From Hyphomicrobiaceae bacterium (GTDB lineage: Bacteria; Pseudomonadota; Alphaproteobacteria; Rhizobiales; Hyphomicrobiaceae), in the NCBI GenBank assembly GCA_016793635.1, contig JAEUMD010000014.1, positions 1 through 64,000 on the forward strand: a stretch of 64,000 nucleotides of DNA, read 5' to 3'. Below the pieces are notes generated by a model. It made no database searches. It saw only the letters and a program-made list of their open reading frames with translations, and was not told where the DNA came from. The position numbers and the translations under genes were made by a program. Shown piece after piece: positions 25,314-35,998 of this stretch. Positions within the stretch are counted from its first letter, which is position 1, and every line of letters begins with the position of its first letter.

Positions 25314-27653
25314 ATGCAGGATACAGGACAAGGCGTCGGCCGACCGGATCCATCGGGGAACGGGACGCTTGTAGCTGCTGCGGCTGCATTGCCGCCGGCA
25401 TCGCGCGATCTCGCCGGTGCACCAGGGTATGGCTACGGCCCGGGTTACGGGTACGCGCAACAGGAGGAAGGGGGCAATCTCGCGCAGACGTTGCAGCAAT
25501 ATCTGCGCATCATCGTCAAGCGGAGATGGCTGATCCTTTCGTGCGCTCTGGTGGTCTTGGCGCTCGGCACCGTTCGCACGCTGATGCAGACGCCCCTCTA
25601 TTCCGCTTCGGTTCGCATCCAGATCGACCGGGAGGGTGTGAAGGTCGTCGAGGGCGGAGATACCTCGCCAAGGGAATCCGATTCGTATGACTACATGCGG
25701 ACGCAGTATGAACTGCTGAAGAGCCGCTCCATGGCCGAGCGCGTCGCATCGCGTCTCGTCCTCGGCTCCGATGAGAACTTCTTCGCGCCGCGCAACGCAT
25801 CGCTGACGGGCTTGTTGCGATCGGTGCTATCCAGCTCACCCAAGCAGAGCACCTCCCCTTCGACTGCCGACAAGGAGTCCGCGGCCGCCGGGATTGCACA
25901 AAGCAATGTCGCCGTGAGGCCCGTATCGGGTTCACGCCTCGTGGACATCGAATACACGGACCCGAACCCCGATCGTGCCCAGCGCATCGCCAATGCCTAT
26001 GCGGAAGCGTATGTCGCCTCGAACATCGACAAGCGCTTCGAGGCGAATCAGTATGCAAAGACGTTTCTTGACGATCAGTCGAAGCAATTGAAACTCCGCC
26101 TCGAGGAGTCGGAGAAAGCTATGCTGGCGTTTGCAGAGCGCGAGCAGATCGTCGAAGTCAACGAGAAGACTTCTATCGCCGAAGCCAATCTGGCTGCCGC
26201 GAACGCGGCCCTCGGATCGCTGATCTCCGAGCGCATCAAAAACGAGCAACTTTGGCGTCAGGTCGAAAGCGCCAATGCGATCACGCTTCCGCAGGTTCTG
26301 TCCAACGGCGTGATCGAAAGCCTTCGCAGCCAGCGCAACGAGCTCAAGCGCGATTACGAACAGAAACTCGAAACGTTCAAGCCGAGCTATCCGGCGATGG
26401 TGCAAATCGCCAACAAGATCGGCGAGATCGATCGCCAGATCGCGGCGGAGATTAAGACGATTCGATCCTCGCTGAAGGCCGCTTACGAGTCGTCGGCCGA
26501 GCAGGAGACGAAGATGAAGGCTCGCATCGAGGAGCTGCGCATGGCTGCCCTCGATCTGCAGAAGCGCGCGGTGCAATACAACATCTTGAAACGCGAGGTC
26601 GAAAGCAACCGGGGCCTCTATAATGAAATTCTGCAACGCTTCAAACAGGTCGACGTGGCGAGCGGGGTGGGCACGAACAACGTGTTCATCGTCGATCGGG
26701 CAATGGCGCCTGGAGCGCCATCCTCGCCCAATTTGTCGCGTGCGCTCGTCCTGGCGCTGGCGCTCGGCTTGGGCCTCGGTCTAGGTAGTGCCTACCTGCT
26801 CGAGATCCTCGACGATCGCGTGCGAGCACCGGAGGACGTTGAGCAGTTCTCGGGGCTCGCGACACTTGGAATCATCCCGCGGGTACCATCCAACAACATG
26901 CAGGCGGAGTTGACCGATCCCAGATCCGCCATTGCGGAAGCCTACCGCTCGACCGCAACCGCGCTGCAATTTTCGACGGAAGGCGGCCTCCCTCGCTCGA
27001 TTGCGATCACCAGTTCGGGGCCCGGCGAAGGCAAGTCGAGCACCGCGATCGCTATCGCCCGGCACTTCGCTACGATGGGACGGAAGGTTCTGTTGATCGA
27101 TGGCGATATGCGGAAGCCTTCCCTGCATGAGAAGCTCGGCCACGACAATTCGAGCGGTCTCAGCAATTATCTGACGGGATCGGCACTCCCGCCAGATGTC
27201 ATCCAAGCCACGGATCACCCCAATCTCGCGCTCATGGGCTCGGGGCCACTGCCTCCCAACGCCGCCGATCTCCTCGGCGGCACGCGCATTTTCTCGCTCA
27301 TTTCACAAGGTCTCGAGGTTTTCGACCTGATCGTGATCGACTCCCCCCCGCTGCTCGGCCTCGCCGACGCCCAGTTGCTGGCCAGCGCCGCTTCCGCGAC
27401 CGTGTTCGTCGTCGGAGCCGGAGAGCAGCGCAAGGGTGCTGTCCGTTCGGCGCTACGGCGTCTTCAACTGTCGCGCGCCAACGTCATCGGTATCGTTCTC
27501 ACCAAGTTCGATATGAAGTCAGGCGGCTACGGCTACGGCTATGGCTACGGATATGGTTACGGCTCCAGCGATCCATACAGTTACGGCGGCAAGGTCGACC
27601 AGAGCCAACCGGCTGGCGACAAGCCGCGACTTTCGAGCAGCGCGTTGTCTTAG
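25314..27653 (+). CDS. Wzc-like polysaccharide co-polymerase and BY-type tyrosine kinase with Tyr-Gly tail
   Basis: A 779-residue inner-membrane protein. After a Pro/Gly/Tyr-rich N terminus (GYGYGPGYGYAQQ) comes a Wzz domain with its first membrane segment (WLILSCALVVLALGTV), a long periplasmic coiled-coil (about 250-430) and the second segment (ALVLALALGLGLGLGSAYL). The cytoplasmic kinase follows, with Walker A GPGEGKSSTA (about 569), Walker A' VLLIDGDMRKP and Walker B LIVIDSPPLLGLADA. The C terminus ends in an unusually regular run of GYGYGYGYG followed by SSDPYSYGG, the likely autophosphorylation cluster, encoded by a GGCTAY hexamer repeat at about 27524-27565. It controls chain length together with the upstream phosphatase. 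Confidence 0.93.
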   Translation: MQDTGQGVGRPDPSGNGTLVAAAAALPPASRDLAGAPGYGYGPGYGYAQQEEGGNLAQTLQQYLRIIVKRRWLILSCALVVLALGTVRTLMQTPLYSASVRIQIDREGVKVVEGGDTSPRESDSYDYMRTQYELLKSRSMAERVASRLVLGSDENFFAPRNASLTGLLRSVLSSSPKQSTSPSTADKESAAAGIAQSNVAVRPVSGSRLVDIEYTDPNPDRAQRIANAYAEAYVASNIDKRFEANQYAKTFLDDQSKQLKLRLEESEKAMLAFAEREQIVEVNEKTSIAEANLAAANAALGSLISERIKNEQLWRQVESANAITLPQVLSNGVIESLRSQRNELKRDYEQKLETFKPSYPAMVQIANKIGEIDRQIAAEIKTIRSSLKAAYESSAEQETKMKARIEELRMAALDLQKRAVQYNILKREVESNRGLYNEILQRFKQVDVASGVGTNNVFIVDRAMAPGAPSSPNLSRALVLALALGLGLGLGSAYLLEILDDRVRAPEDVEQFSGLATLGIIPRVPSNNMQAELTDPRSAIAEAYRSTATALQFSTEGGLPRSIAITSSGPGEGKSSTAIAIARHFATMGRKVLLIDGDMRKPSLHEKLGHDNSSGLSNYLTGSALPPDVIQATDHPNLALMGSGPLPPNAADLLGGTRIFSLISQGLEVFDLIVIDSPPLLGLADAQLLASAASATVFVVGAGEQRKGAVRSALRRLQLSRANVIGIVLTKFDMKSGGYGYGYGYGYGYGSSDPYSYGGKVDQSQPAGDKPRLSSSALS

Positions 27654-27655
27654 AC

Positions 27656-28318
27656 ATGGCGGACCTCGATGCGATTTCCGCCGCACTCGAACTCGTCCGC
27701 AAGCCGGTCCTCGTCCATGCTGCACGCGGGGCACCGCTGCCAGATGGTATCGCGACGATGCTTCATATTGCCGTCGGCCATCCCGAGATCACGGCGATGG
27801 CGTCGCGATCGAGCGGCCGTTCCGAGGATAGCCTCCGACAGGCCGCCGCATTCTTCATCGAGCAGATTCTGCTCGATCCCGCGGCTGACAGCTATCGCCG
27901 CCTCGGCCTCGACAACAAGGCCTCGCCCCGCGAGCTGCGCCTGCACATGGCGCTCTTGACGCGCTGGTTGCACCCGGACGCCGCCGCGACATCGGATCGG
28001 GCGCTCTACGCGACGCGCCTCACCAGTGCCTGGGAAGACGTGAAGTCGGGGCCCCGGAGGGATCGGTACGATCAGGCACGATTGGTCGAAGCCGCCAAGA
28101 CCAGCACGTCGATGCCGGCACGCGGCTCTCGCGGCGTGAAAGTGAAACCTGCTGCGAACGGTAGCGGGAAGAAGCCGTCGCCGCACGTCCCCACAGAGTT
28201 GTCGGCCGTCACGAAACAACCGAAGCGGAGACGCTTTCGCCGTCTCAGTCTGTTTCGACAAGAGGGCGACGGCCTGCTGACCCGTCTCCTCGCGTCGTTG
28301 CGGAGGACCGACCGGTGA
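27656..28318 (+). CDS. J-domain protein of the exopolysaccharide operon
   Basis: A 220-residue cytoplasmic protein. Residues about 79-140 form a J domain: DSYRRLGLDNKASPRELRLH, then the essential HPD at residues 106-108 (RWLHPDAAA) and a final helix (LTSAWEDVKSGPRRDRYDQ) like that of DnaJ. The first 75 residues and the basic, disordered C-terminal tail are not recognised. J proteins recruit and stimulate Hsp70. The gene starts 3 bp after the kinase stop and overlaps the next gene by 4 bp, so a chaperone link to polysaccharide export is built into the operon. The J-domain call rests on HPD and helix pattern. Confidence 0.78.
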   Translation: MADLDAISAALELVRKPVLVHAARGAPLPDGIATMLHIAVGHPEITAMASRSSGRSEDSLRQAAAFFIEQILLDPAADSYRRLGLDNKASPRELRLHMALLTRWLHPDAAATSDRALYATRLTSAWEDVKSGPRRDRYDQARLVEAAKTSTSMPARGSRGVKVKPAANGSGKKPSPHVPTELSAVTKQPKRRRFRRLSLFRQEGDGLLTRLLASLRRTDR

Positions 28319-29679
28319 CGAGGCAACGAAGGCACCGTGAGCCCCGCGATGTATTGCCCCGCTGGAAGATATCGCCGGTGAAGATGCTCGCCTTTCTGGC
28401 CCTGTGCTCGCCGCTCCTCGGCTTGATCGCGACCACAACCCTGCCCGATGCGATTGCCCCGACGAACCCGGATCTCGCTCTTCGCTTGAGTCCCAATCAT
28501 CCGAAGGCACTGCTCGTCAAGGCAGAAGCCCTGCGCGCGAAGCTTCTGGCACTGAGCAAATCGGAAAGCGCGGACGGCTCCACACAACCCAAGAGTGGCA
28601 CGGACCACAACACTGAGCGTCTGACACTGAGGACCGAAATTCGCGCACTGGCGCACAGGGCCGCGCAACACGATCCGCTGAATTCGCGTGCCTTCCTTCT
28701 GTTGGCGGAGACGAGCGACGATATCGCGGAGACACGTGCGCTGATGAAAGCTGCGGTCGCACGCTCGCGGCGCGAGTCCGTCGCCGCATTCTGGCTGCTC
28801 AACGATGCCTTCCAGCGCGGCGACACCGAGGCTACGCTTGCTAACGCCGAAATCCTGATGCGCTCACGTCCCGAGCTCAATGCGTATGTGCTCGGCTATC
28901 TCGGCCAACTCGGCGAAACCGACGATCAACGCAAACTTCTCGTGGCGTGGCTTGCGGAACCACGTAACCAGAAGCTCCGGCGAACCATTCTGATGGCCCT
29001 TCCGAGCTACGTCAGAGACGCGCAGACGCCGCAGAAGATCATGAGTGAGCTTGCGACGGCGGGATTGGTGCCCAGCGCCGACGAACTGAAACCGTATCTC
29101 GGACTCCTCGCCCAGAAGGGCCACATCGAACTCGCCTACTACACCTGGCTGAAGCATCTCGGTTCCGAGGGCATGAAAAGAGCTGGAAACATTTACAACT
29201 CCGGCTTCGAAGAGGATGCGAGCGGCCTACCGTTCGATTGGCAGATTGCCCCTCCGCGAAACGCGACCGTCGAGATTCGCCGGCGTGAGGACGGCCAGGG
29301 TCGTGCACTTCAACTGAGGTTCGGTGCCGGTCGCTTGGACAACCTCCGACTATCGCAGGTGATGCTGATTTCGCCCGGCGTCTACAGCTTCGCCTGGCTT
29401 TACAAGGGCGACATCAGCGCCAAGCGTGGGCTTCGCTGGCAGTTGACATGCTTCTATCCGCCCCATGATCGCCTCCTCGAGACAGAGATGATGCTGGGGC
29501 GCCAGACCGAATGGTCGAGGATGGAGGCCCGGGTCACCGTTCCTGATCGGCCGAACTGCCGGGCGCAGACGCTCGTTCTCGTGCATGACGCCCGCTCGTC
29601 CTCAGAGCAGCTCATCACCGGCGAAGCTTGGTTCGACGACCTGAAGCTTTCGCCCGCCCCCCCTCCCCCGGTCCAATAA
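28315..29679 (+). CDS. Membrane-anchored protein with helical-repeat and jelly-roll-like domains, function unknown
   Basis: The 454-residue product has a basic N terminus and one membrane segment (MLAFLALCSPLLGLIATT, about 24-41). A helical region (about 55-275) with TPR-like periodicity (ALLVKAEALRAKLLAL, AFLLLAETSDDIAETRALMKAA) follows. The C-terminal domain (about 295-445) starts IYNSGFEEDASGLPFDW and has the strand pattern of a carbohydrate-binding jelly roll (RALQLRFGAGRLDNL, GEAWFDDLKL). It should sit in the periplasm. It is the last gene before a rho-independent terminator about 155 bp downstream. A role in polysaccharide handling is inferred from context. Confidence 0.75.
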   Translation: MTRQRRHREPRDVLPRWKISPVKMLAFLALCSPLLGLIATTTLPDAIAPTNPDLALRLSPNHPKALLVKAEALRAKLLALSKSESADGSTQPKSGTDHNTERLTLRTEIRALAHRAAQHDPLNSRAFLLLAETSDDIAETRALMKAAVARSRRESVAAFWLLNDAFQRGDTEATLANAEILMRSRPELNAYVLGYLGQLGETDDQRKLLVAWLAEPRNQKLRRTILMALPSYVRDAQTPQKIMSELATAGLVPSADELKPYLGLLAQKGHIELAYYTWLKHLGSEGMKRAGNIYNSGFEEDASGLPFDWQIAPPRNATVEIRRREDGQGRALQLRFGAGRLDNLRLSQVMLISPGVYSFAWLYKGDISAKRGLRWQLTCFYPPHDRLLETEMMLGRQTEWSRMEARVTVPDRPNCRAQTLVLVHDARSSSEQLITGEAWFDDLKLSPAPPPPVQ

Positions 29680-30151
29680 GGCCAGGGCGACCGTTGGCAC
29701 GGCCCTCCGGCCCCCTTGCCCCGCACAACCTGTGCGCTGCGACCCATCCGATGGCCATCGTCCGGCGAAGGACCGGCGGGTGGACACGCGACCTTCACTG
29801 TTCGTTCGGTCCGTAAAGCGGCCCGCTATTGCGAAAGCCCGACGCAAGCCGGGCTTTTTCGTGCCCGCCACAGTGATCCAGAAGTCGCGGACCTGGGACA
29901 GCAGGTGTGCTAGATCGCTATGCAAATCAGGCAGCCTGTTGAACGGTTTCCCCTGATCGGATGCCAGTGCTCTCTGGGGCGGTCGACGGAAATGGAAGCA
30001 CGCGGCTCTTCCATCGAAAGTGCGATCAGGTCTTGAGGCTCGGAATTCCGAAGCAACATCGAGCCGCTTGTCGCCCAGGCGACTCCACGCGGCGGGATGT
30101 TGCGCCATCCAAAGCCACCTCCCTGTACTCGTCAGCGACTGAGAAGCCCGA
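29680..30151. other. 472-bp intergenic stretch with a terminator
   Basis: No gene is seen. A terminator at about 29834-29859 closes the upstream exopolysaccharide operon. The region right of it is AT-richer and probably holds the promoter of the next membrane-protein gene. Confidence 0.5.
29834..29859 (+). terminator. Rho-independent terminator of the exopolysaccharide operon
   Basis: An 8-bp stem AAAGCCCG / CGGGCTTT with an 8-base loop continues into a T-run (five Ts in all), about 155 bp after the last operon gene on the plus strand. Confidence 0.75.
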
Positions 30152-31717
30152 ATGGTGTCACCTGTAGCGCGCTCTCATGCCGGGTTCTCGGCCCCTCAGA
30201 TCGGCGGACTCGCCCTCGTTCTACTGGTCATTACGTCGACGCCATTGTGGACGCACGTACTGCCCCCACAATCGGATTACGTGAACCATCTCGCCCGCAT
30301 GCACATCATCGCGCGGCTCAACTCCGACGCTCTGCTTTCGAAGTACTATGAGATCGAATGGCAGATCATTCCCAACCTGATGATGGACCTCGTGGTCCCT
30401 TTCATCGAACGGTGGACCAGCGTCTACTTCGCCGGCCAGCTTTTCACCTTCCTGACGTTCGTTCTGATCGTCGGTGGCGTGTTGGCGCTCAACCGTTCGC
30501 TGTTCGGACGGTGGTCGCCGTTACCACTGTTATGCCTCCCCTTCCTCTACAATCACATCTTCCTGCTCGGCCTGATGAACTACCTGTTCGGGGTCGGGCT
30601 TTCGATCATCGCGCTCAGCGCCTACGTGGTCCTGCGCGAGCGTTGGCTCGCGCGATTAGCAGTCTCGACCGCCTTCGTGTTGTTGCTGTTCTTTTGCCAC
30701 CTCTTCGCCGTCGGCATCTACGGCATGGGTGTTCTCGCACTGGAGATCGAGCACGCACTGGCGAAGCGCGAGCGGTGGCCGCGCGTCTTGCGTAACCTGA
30801 TCGTGAGCGGCCTGCCGTTCCTCGTCTGCGTCCCGCTGCTCCTGATGAGCCCGACGCGGCAGCTCGCATCGGAATTCTGGTGGGAGCCCCAGGGCAAGTT
30901 CACCGGCCTCGCGTATGCCATCGAGACCTATTCCGACACCATCGCCGCGGTTCTCGTCGGCTCCATTGGCGCAGCAGCGATCTGGCTGCGCGGCACGAAC
31001 CTGCTGAAGGTTCATCCATTCGGCTGGGTCTTTCTGGCCATCGCGGCGATCGTTTATCTGGCCATGCCCCGTGTCTTGTTCGCCAGCTATATCGCCGACC
31101 AGCGCCTGCCGATCGCAATTCTGTTCATCCTCCTGGCCACCTTTCAGGTGAAGTTGCATCCACGACGCGTGCGCCGCGGGTTCATCGCCCTGCTGCTTCT
31201 GCTCGTTGCTGTTCGCGTGATCGAGGTGGACGTCGCGTGGTCGGAGCTGTCCACGACGAGCAGCCAATTCAAATCGTCGGTCCGTCGCATGAAGCCGGGG
31301 GCTAAGGTTCTCGTGGCCTACGGCGATCGCACGGGAGGAAGCGAGGCCGTGGACCTCGGCCTGGTGCACGCCGCCTGCCTCGCCATCATCGAGCGGGGCG
31401 CGCTGGTGACGACGGTATTTGCCGTTTCGGGCAAGCAGGTGCTGCGCATCCGGCCGGACTACAGGGATCGCGTCGATACGCTGGACGGCACGCCACCCTC
31501 TATTCACGAGGTGCTGCTGAGCGCGGAGGAATGGAACCGGCCGGAGCCCGCCTATTGGCGCGACTGGCGCCGCAATTTCGATTACCTCTACGTGATCTTC
31601 ACCGATCCCGACGACCCCGACCCCGCTCCCAACTATCTTACCCCTGTCTTCGCGGGCGACCGCTTCAAGCTCTATCAGATCATCAAGCCACCGGAGCAGC
31701 GGAGCGGCCCGCAATGA
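30152..31717 (+). CDS. Polytopic membrane protein, function unknown
   Basis: A 521-residue protein with about 9-10 hydrophobic segments between residues 15 and 365 (LALVLLVITSTPLW, LFTFLTFVLIVGGVLAL, FVLLLFFCHLFAVGIYG, GWVFLAIAAIVYLAMP). A soluble C-terminal domain of about 150 residues follows. The early motif SDYVNHLARMHIIARL, with an Asp and His after the first segment, recalls the first loop of GT-C glycosyltransferases, but no family could be assigned. It follows the exopolysaccharide operon terminator and so has its own promoter. A role in glycan assembly is possible from context only. Confidence 0.72.
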   Translation: MVSPVARSHAGFSAPQIGGLALVLLVITSTPLWTHVLPPQSDYVNHLARMHIIARLNSDALLSKYYEIEWQIIPNLMMDLVVPFIERWTSVYFAGQLFTFLTFVLIVGGVLALNRSLFGRWSPLPLLCLPFLYNHIFLLGLMNYLFGVGLSIIALSAYVVLRERWLARLAVSTAFVLLLFFCHLFAVGIYGMGVLALEIEHALAKRERWPRVLRNLIVSGLPFLVCVPLLLMSPTRQLASEFWWEPQGKFTGLAYAIETYSDTIAAVLVGSIGAAAIWLRGTNLLKVHPFGWVFLAIAAIVYLAMPRVLFASYIADQRLPIAILFILLATFQVKLHPRRVRRGFIALLLLLVAVRVIEVDVAWSELSTTSSQFKSSVRRMKPGAKVLVAYGDRTGGSEAVDLGLVHAACLAIIERGALVTTVFAVSGKQVLRIRPDYRDRVDTLDGTPPSIHEVLLSAEEWNRPEPAYWRDWRRNFDYLYVIFTDPDDPDPAPNYLTPVFAGDRFKLYQIIKPPEQRSGPQ

Positions 31718-31986
31718 GGGCGGCAAGAGACGCACCGCAGTCCGTGATCGGCCACCGGAGACGGGCAGCGCTGGCGAAACGCTCCTAGTCCACGAGCCCG
31801 TCATCAGCGGACGAAGCGGATGGTTCCGACACCGACTGATCCAGAAGCGGGGGCAAGCGCATCGACTTGCGGCCTCTCACCACGGGCGGATGAGAACAGG
31901 GTCCCAGGTCATCGATAGCACACTCTAAGGCCCGATCTGCCGCTTGCCGGCCCCGGCGCGAATGCCCGCGATGGTTTTTGGATGGT

Positions 31987-32061
31987 TGGCTGGGGCGCCA
32001 GGATTCGAACCTGGGAATGGCGGAATCAAAATCCGCTGCCTTACCACTTGGCTACGCCCCA
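31987..32061 (-). tRNA. tRNA-Gln (anticodon TTG)
   Basis: The full cloverleaf is readable on the minus strand: acceptor TGGGGCG pairs with CGCCCCA, the D-arm is GCCAAGTGGTAAGGC, the anticodon loop carries TTG in GATTTTGATTC, and the T-arm is CCAGGTTCGAATCCTGG. The 3' CCA is encoded. Anticodon TTG reads CAA/CAG. Confidence 0.96.
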
Positions 32062-32261
32062 ATGCCGGTGCCTCCGATTAAGCGGAGGCGAAGCGACGCG
32101 CACCATAGATAAACGGCTCGCGGCGGGCAATCTCTGTTCGCCGTCGCGTGCGAGCCTTACTCGTTCGCGGTCGGGCGGGGGAAGCGCGGGGCGGGTAACG
32201 AGCCTCGCGCCTCGAATCGTTTTCTACCCGGCGGGCACGTAACGCGGCCGGGGTGCGCTCC

Positions 32262-33788
<1,527 letters not shown>

Positions 33789-33879
33789 GGAGACGTGGCC
33801 GAGTGGCTGAAGGCGGCGCTTTGCTAAAGCGTTATACGGCAAAACCGTATCGAGGGTTCGAATCCCTCCGTCTCCGCCA
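33789..33879 (+). tRNA. tRNA-Ser (anticodon GCT)
   Basis: Acceptor GGAGACG pairs with CGTCTCC and CCA is encoded. The anticodon arm CTTTGCTAAAG carries GCT. A long variable arm (TACGG ... CCGTA) marks a class II tRNA, and the T-arm is GAGGGTTCGAATCCCTC. It reads AGC/AGU. The 3' end borders an integrase-type module. Confidence 0.96.
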
Positions 33880-34255
33880 TAACTCATTGATTTTGAAGAC
33901 TTTTTTTGTGTTTTGAGGCGGGATTCGAACTCTGTCCGTAGTTCCCGCGGGTTACGTGGTCGCGAAACCGATGAGTGGTCGGCCGAGACGGTTTCGGTGC
34001 GGCTTCCGGGCGCGGTTTCGGCCCCGTGTCTCTTTGCGGCCAAATAGTAGTACGACTTGGGCGACGTGATCACGGACGATGGCGTCCGGCACACCGCAGT
34101 CCTGAGACTGTCGTTCGCTCTTGATGGAAGCACGCTTGCAGCGTGACGCGCGACCGCGCCGCCCTGAGCCGCCCCATTCTCGTGAGGTAGGCTGCCCGGT
34201 TGCTCGATCGTGCCAGCTATTCATCAAACTCGGATGATTGCCCGAGCGGAGTCGA
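33880..34255. other. 376-bp stretch between tRNA-Ser and the recombinase gene
   Basis: No gene is seen. A seven-T run just after the tRNA may end its transcript. If the neighbouring recombinase module integrated here, its attachment site should lie in this stretch, but no direct repeat of the tRNA 3' end was found elsewhere in the window. Confidence 0.4.
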
Positions 34256-35998
34256 TCAAGGTCGACCGGCTGCGAGCCGCAACCGCTGTTCGCTCCAAGC
34301 CAGTGACAGCCGCGTGTCCGCCATGAGAATGTTGGCGGTGAGCGTCGGCGGATGGCGTCCGTCGAGAATATCGCGGACGAGATCGGGGGCGAGGAAGGTC
34401 AAGCGCAGAAGGCGGGTCGCATACGAGCCGGTCAGCTTTTCCCGCGCCGAGAGTTCGTCGATGCTGATGCCGTCGCCGGCCAAGAGCTTGTCGCGCAGCG
34501 CGAACGCTTTCACGACCAGTTTGATCAGCGTCCCGTCGGGCGCGCCGGCATGGGCCCCCTCGATCACCATGCGCTTGCCAATCCCCGCCCGCTTCAATCG
34601 AGCCGGAACGGAAAGGACGGTCATGTCTGTCGCCGGTCCGGGTTCAGATTGGGTAACGGGCCGGCTGCGCTGATCGCCGCGCAGGAGATCAGCCAGCCGT
34701 GCACGATCGAGATGTATGTCGATGCGGTCGGCACCGATGTCGATGCGCGCCAGCAGCGACGAAATCATGACGCGCTGTTCGACGATCGGCCGCTTCCTCC
34801 AGGTTCGGCCAAGCTCGGCGGCGCGCTCGATCAGCTGCTCCTGCTCGGCGGCGTCATGACTGTGAGCTGAGAATGCGTCATGCACGTTTCCGCGATTGGT
34901 CAAATACGTGCATAGCCGATCGACGATTAGCTGCTCGATATCGCCGGCCGGGATCCGCCGACCGCCGGGCACCTGCGAACGGCTTCCTGTCACCAGAGCC
35001 CGCGAGATGTAGTAGCGGTAGCGCTTGCCGTTCTTGACCGCATGCGTCGGCGTCATCGGGTTGCCGGCCTCGTCATGGAGCAGGTGGACGAGCAGGCTCG
35101 GGGACTCCGCGGTCGCACCGCTTTCACGCTCGTTCCGTTTCGCGGCCAATCGCTCGGCGACCGTATTCCAGAGTTCCTCGTCGATGATCGCGGCGTGCTC
35201 GCCCGGATAGCTCGACTCCCTGTGGACAATCTCGCCGCGGTAGATCCGGTTCTGCAGCATCAGGTACAGCGCACCGCGGGCAAGCGGCTTGGCGCCGCGC
35301 GGTTCGCCCGTCGCGCTGCGCCGCGTCTTGCTGACGATGCCGTCGCGTTCGAGCTCGTGACTGAGCAGGCGCACCGAGCCGAGCGCCGCATAACGCCGGA
35401 AGATGTGTCGCACCCGCTCGGCTTCGGCCTCGTTGACGATTAGCTTCCTGTCGATGACGTCGTATCCGAGCGGCGGGTTGCCGCCCATCCACATGCCCTT
35501 TTTCTTCGACGCAGCGATCTTGTCGCGGATCCGCTCGCCGGTTACTTCGCGCTCGAATTGCGCGAACGAGAGCAGCATGTTGAGCGTCAAGCGGCCCATC
35601 GACGTGGTCGTGTTGAACTGCTGCGTGATCGACACGAAGGAGACACCCTGGGCATCGAAGACATCGACGATCTTGGCGAAGTCGCTGAGCGATCGGGTTA
35701 GCCGGTCGACCTTGTAGACGACGACGGTATCGACCTTCTTGGCCTCGATGTCGGCCAGCAGCCGCTTCAGTGAAGGACGCTCCATCGTGCCGCCGGAGAT
35801 GCCACCGTCATCATACATCGTCGCAAGTGTCGTCCAGCCTTCGTGCCGTTGGCTCTTGATGTAGGCCTCGCACGCCTCCCTCTGGGCATCGAGCGAGTTG
35901 AATTCCTGCTCCAGACCCTCCTCGGACGATTTGCGCGTGTAGATGGCGCAGCGGGTCACCCCGCTGCGCCGCACCTTGCCGCCGGTCTCGTCAGCCAT
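34256..35998 (-). CDS. Large serine recombinase (resolvase/invertase family with recombinase domain)
   Basis: A 580-residue site-specific recombinase. The N-terminal resolvase domain has the catalytic serine in IYTRKSSEEGLEQEFNSL (S24 as the likely nucleophile), the conserved arginines in VYKVDRLTRSLSDF and YDDGGISGGTMERPSL. The recombinase domain (NPPLGYDVIDRKLIVNEAEA) and zinc-ribbon/coiled-coil region follow. Such enzymes integrate or excise phages and genetic elements. The ATG at 35998 overlaps the end of the DUF2924 gene by 8 bp. The trio DUF3489-DUF2924-recombinase is a recurring module in alphaproteobacteria. All key residues are intact, so it may be active. Confidence 0.93.
   Translation of the reverse strand: MADETGGKVRRSGVTRCAIYTRKSSEEGLEQEFNSLDAQREACEAYIKSQRHEGWTTLATMYDDGGISGGTMERPSLKRLLADIEAKKVDTVVVYKVDRLTRSLSDFAKIVDVFDAQGVSFVSITQQFNTTTSMGRLTLNMLLSFAQFEREVTGERIRDKIAASKKKGMWMGGNPPLGYDVIDRKLIVNEAEAERVRHIFRRYAALGSVRLLSHELERDGIVSKTRRSATGEPRGAKPLARGALYLMLQNRIYRGEIVHRESSYPGEHAAIIDEELWNTVAERLAAKRNERESGATAESPSLLVHLLHDEAGNPMTPTHAVKNGKRYRYYISRALVTGSRSQVPGGRRIPAGDIEQLIVDRLCTYLTNRGNVHDAFSAHSHDAAEQEQLIERAAELGRTWRKRPIVEQRVMISSLLARIDIGADRIDIHLDRARLADLLRGDQRSRPVTQSEPGPATDMTVLSVPARLKRAGIGKRMVIEGAHAGAPDGTLIKLVVKAFALRDKLLAGDGISIDELSAREKLTGSYATRLLRLTFLAPDLVRDILDGRHPPTLTANILMADTRLSLAWSEQRLRLAAGRP

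Noticed and set aside
33789-33879. tRNA-Ser 3' end as attachment site with a second copy
   Set aside because: No repeat of the T-arm or acceptor end was found elsewhere; large serine recombinases also often do not use tRNA ends.
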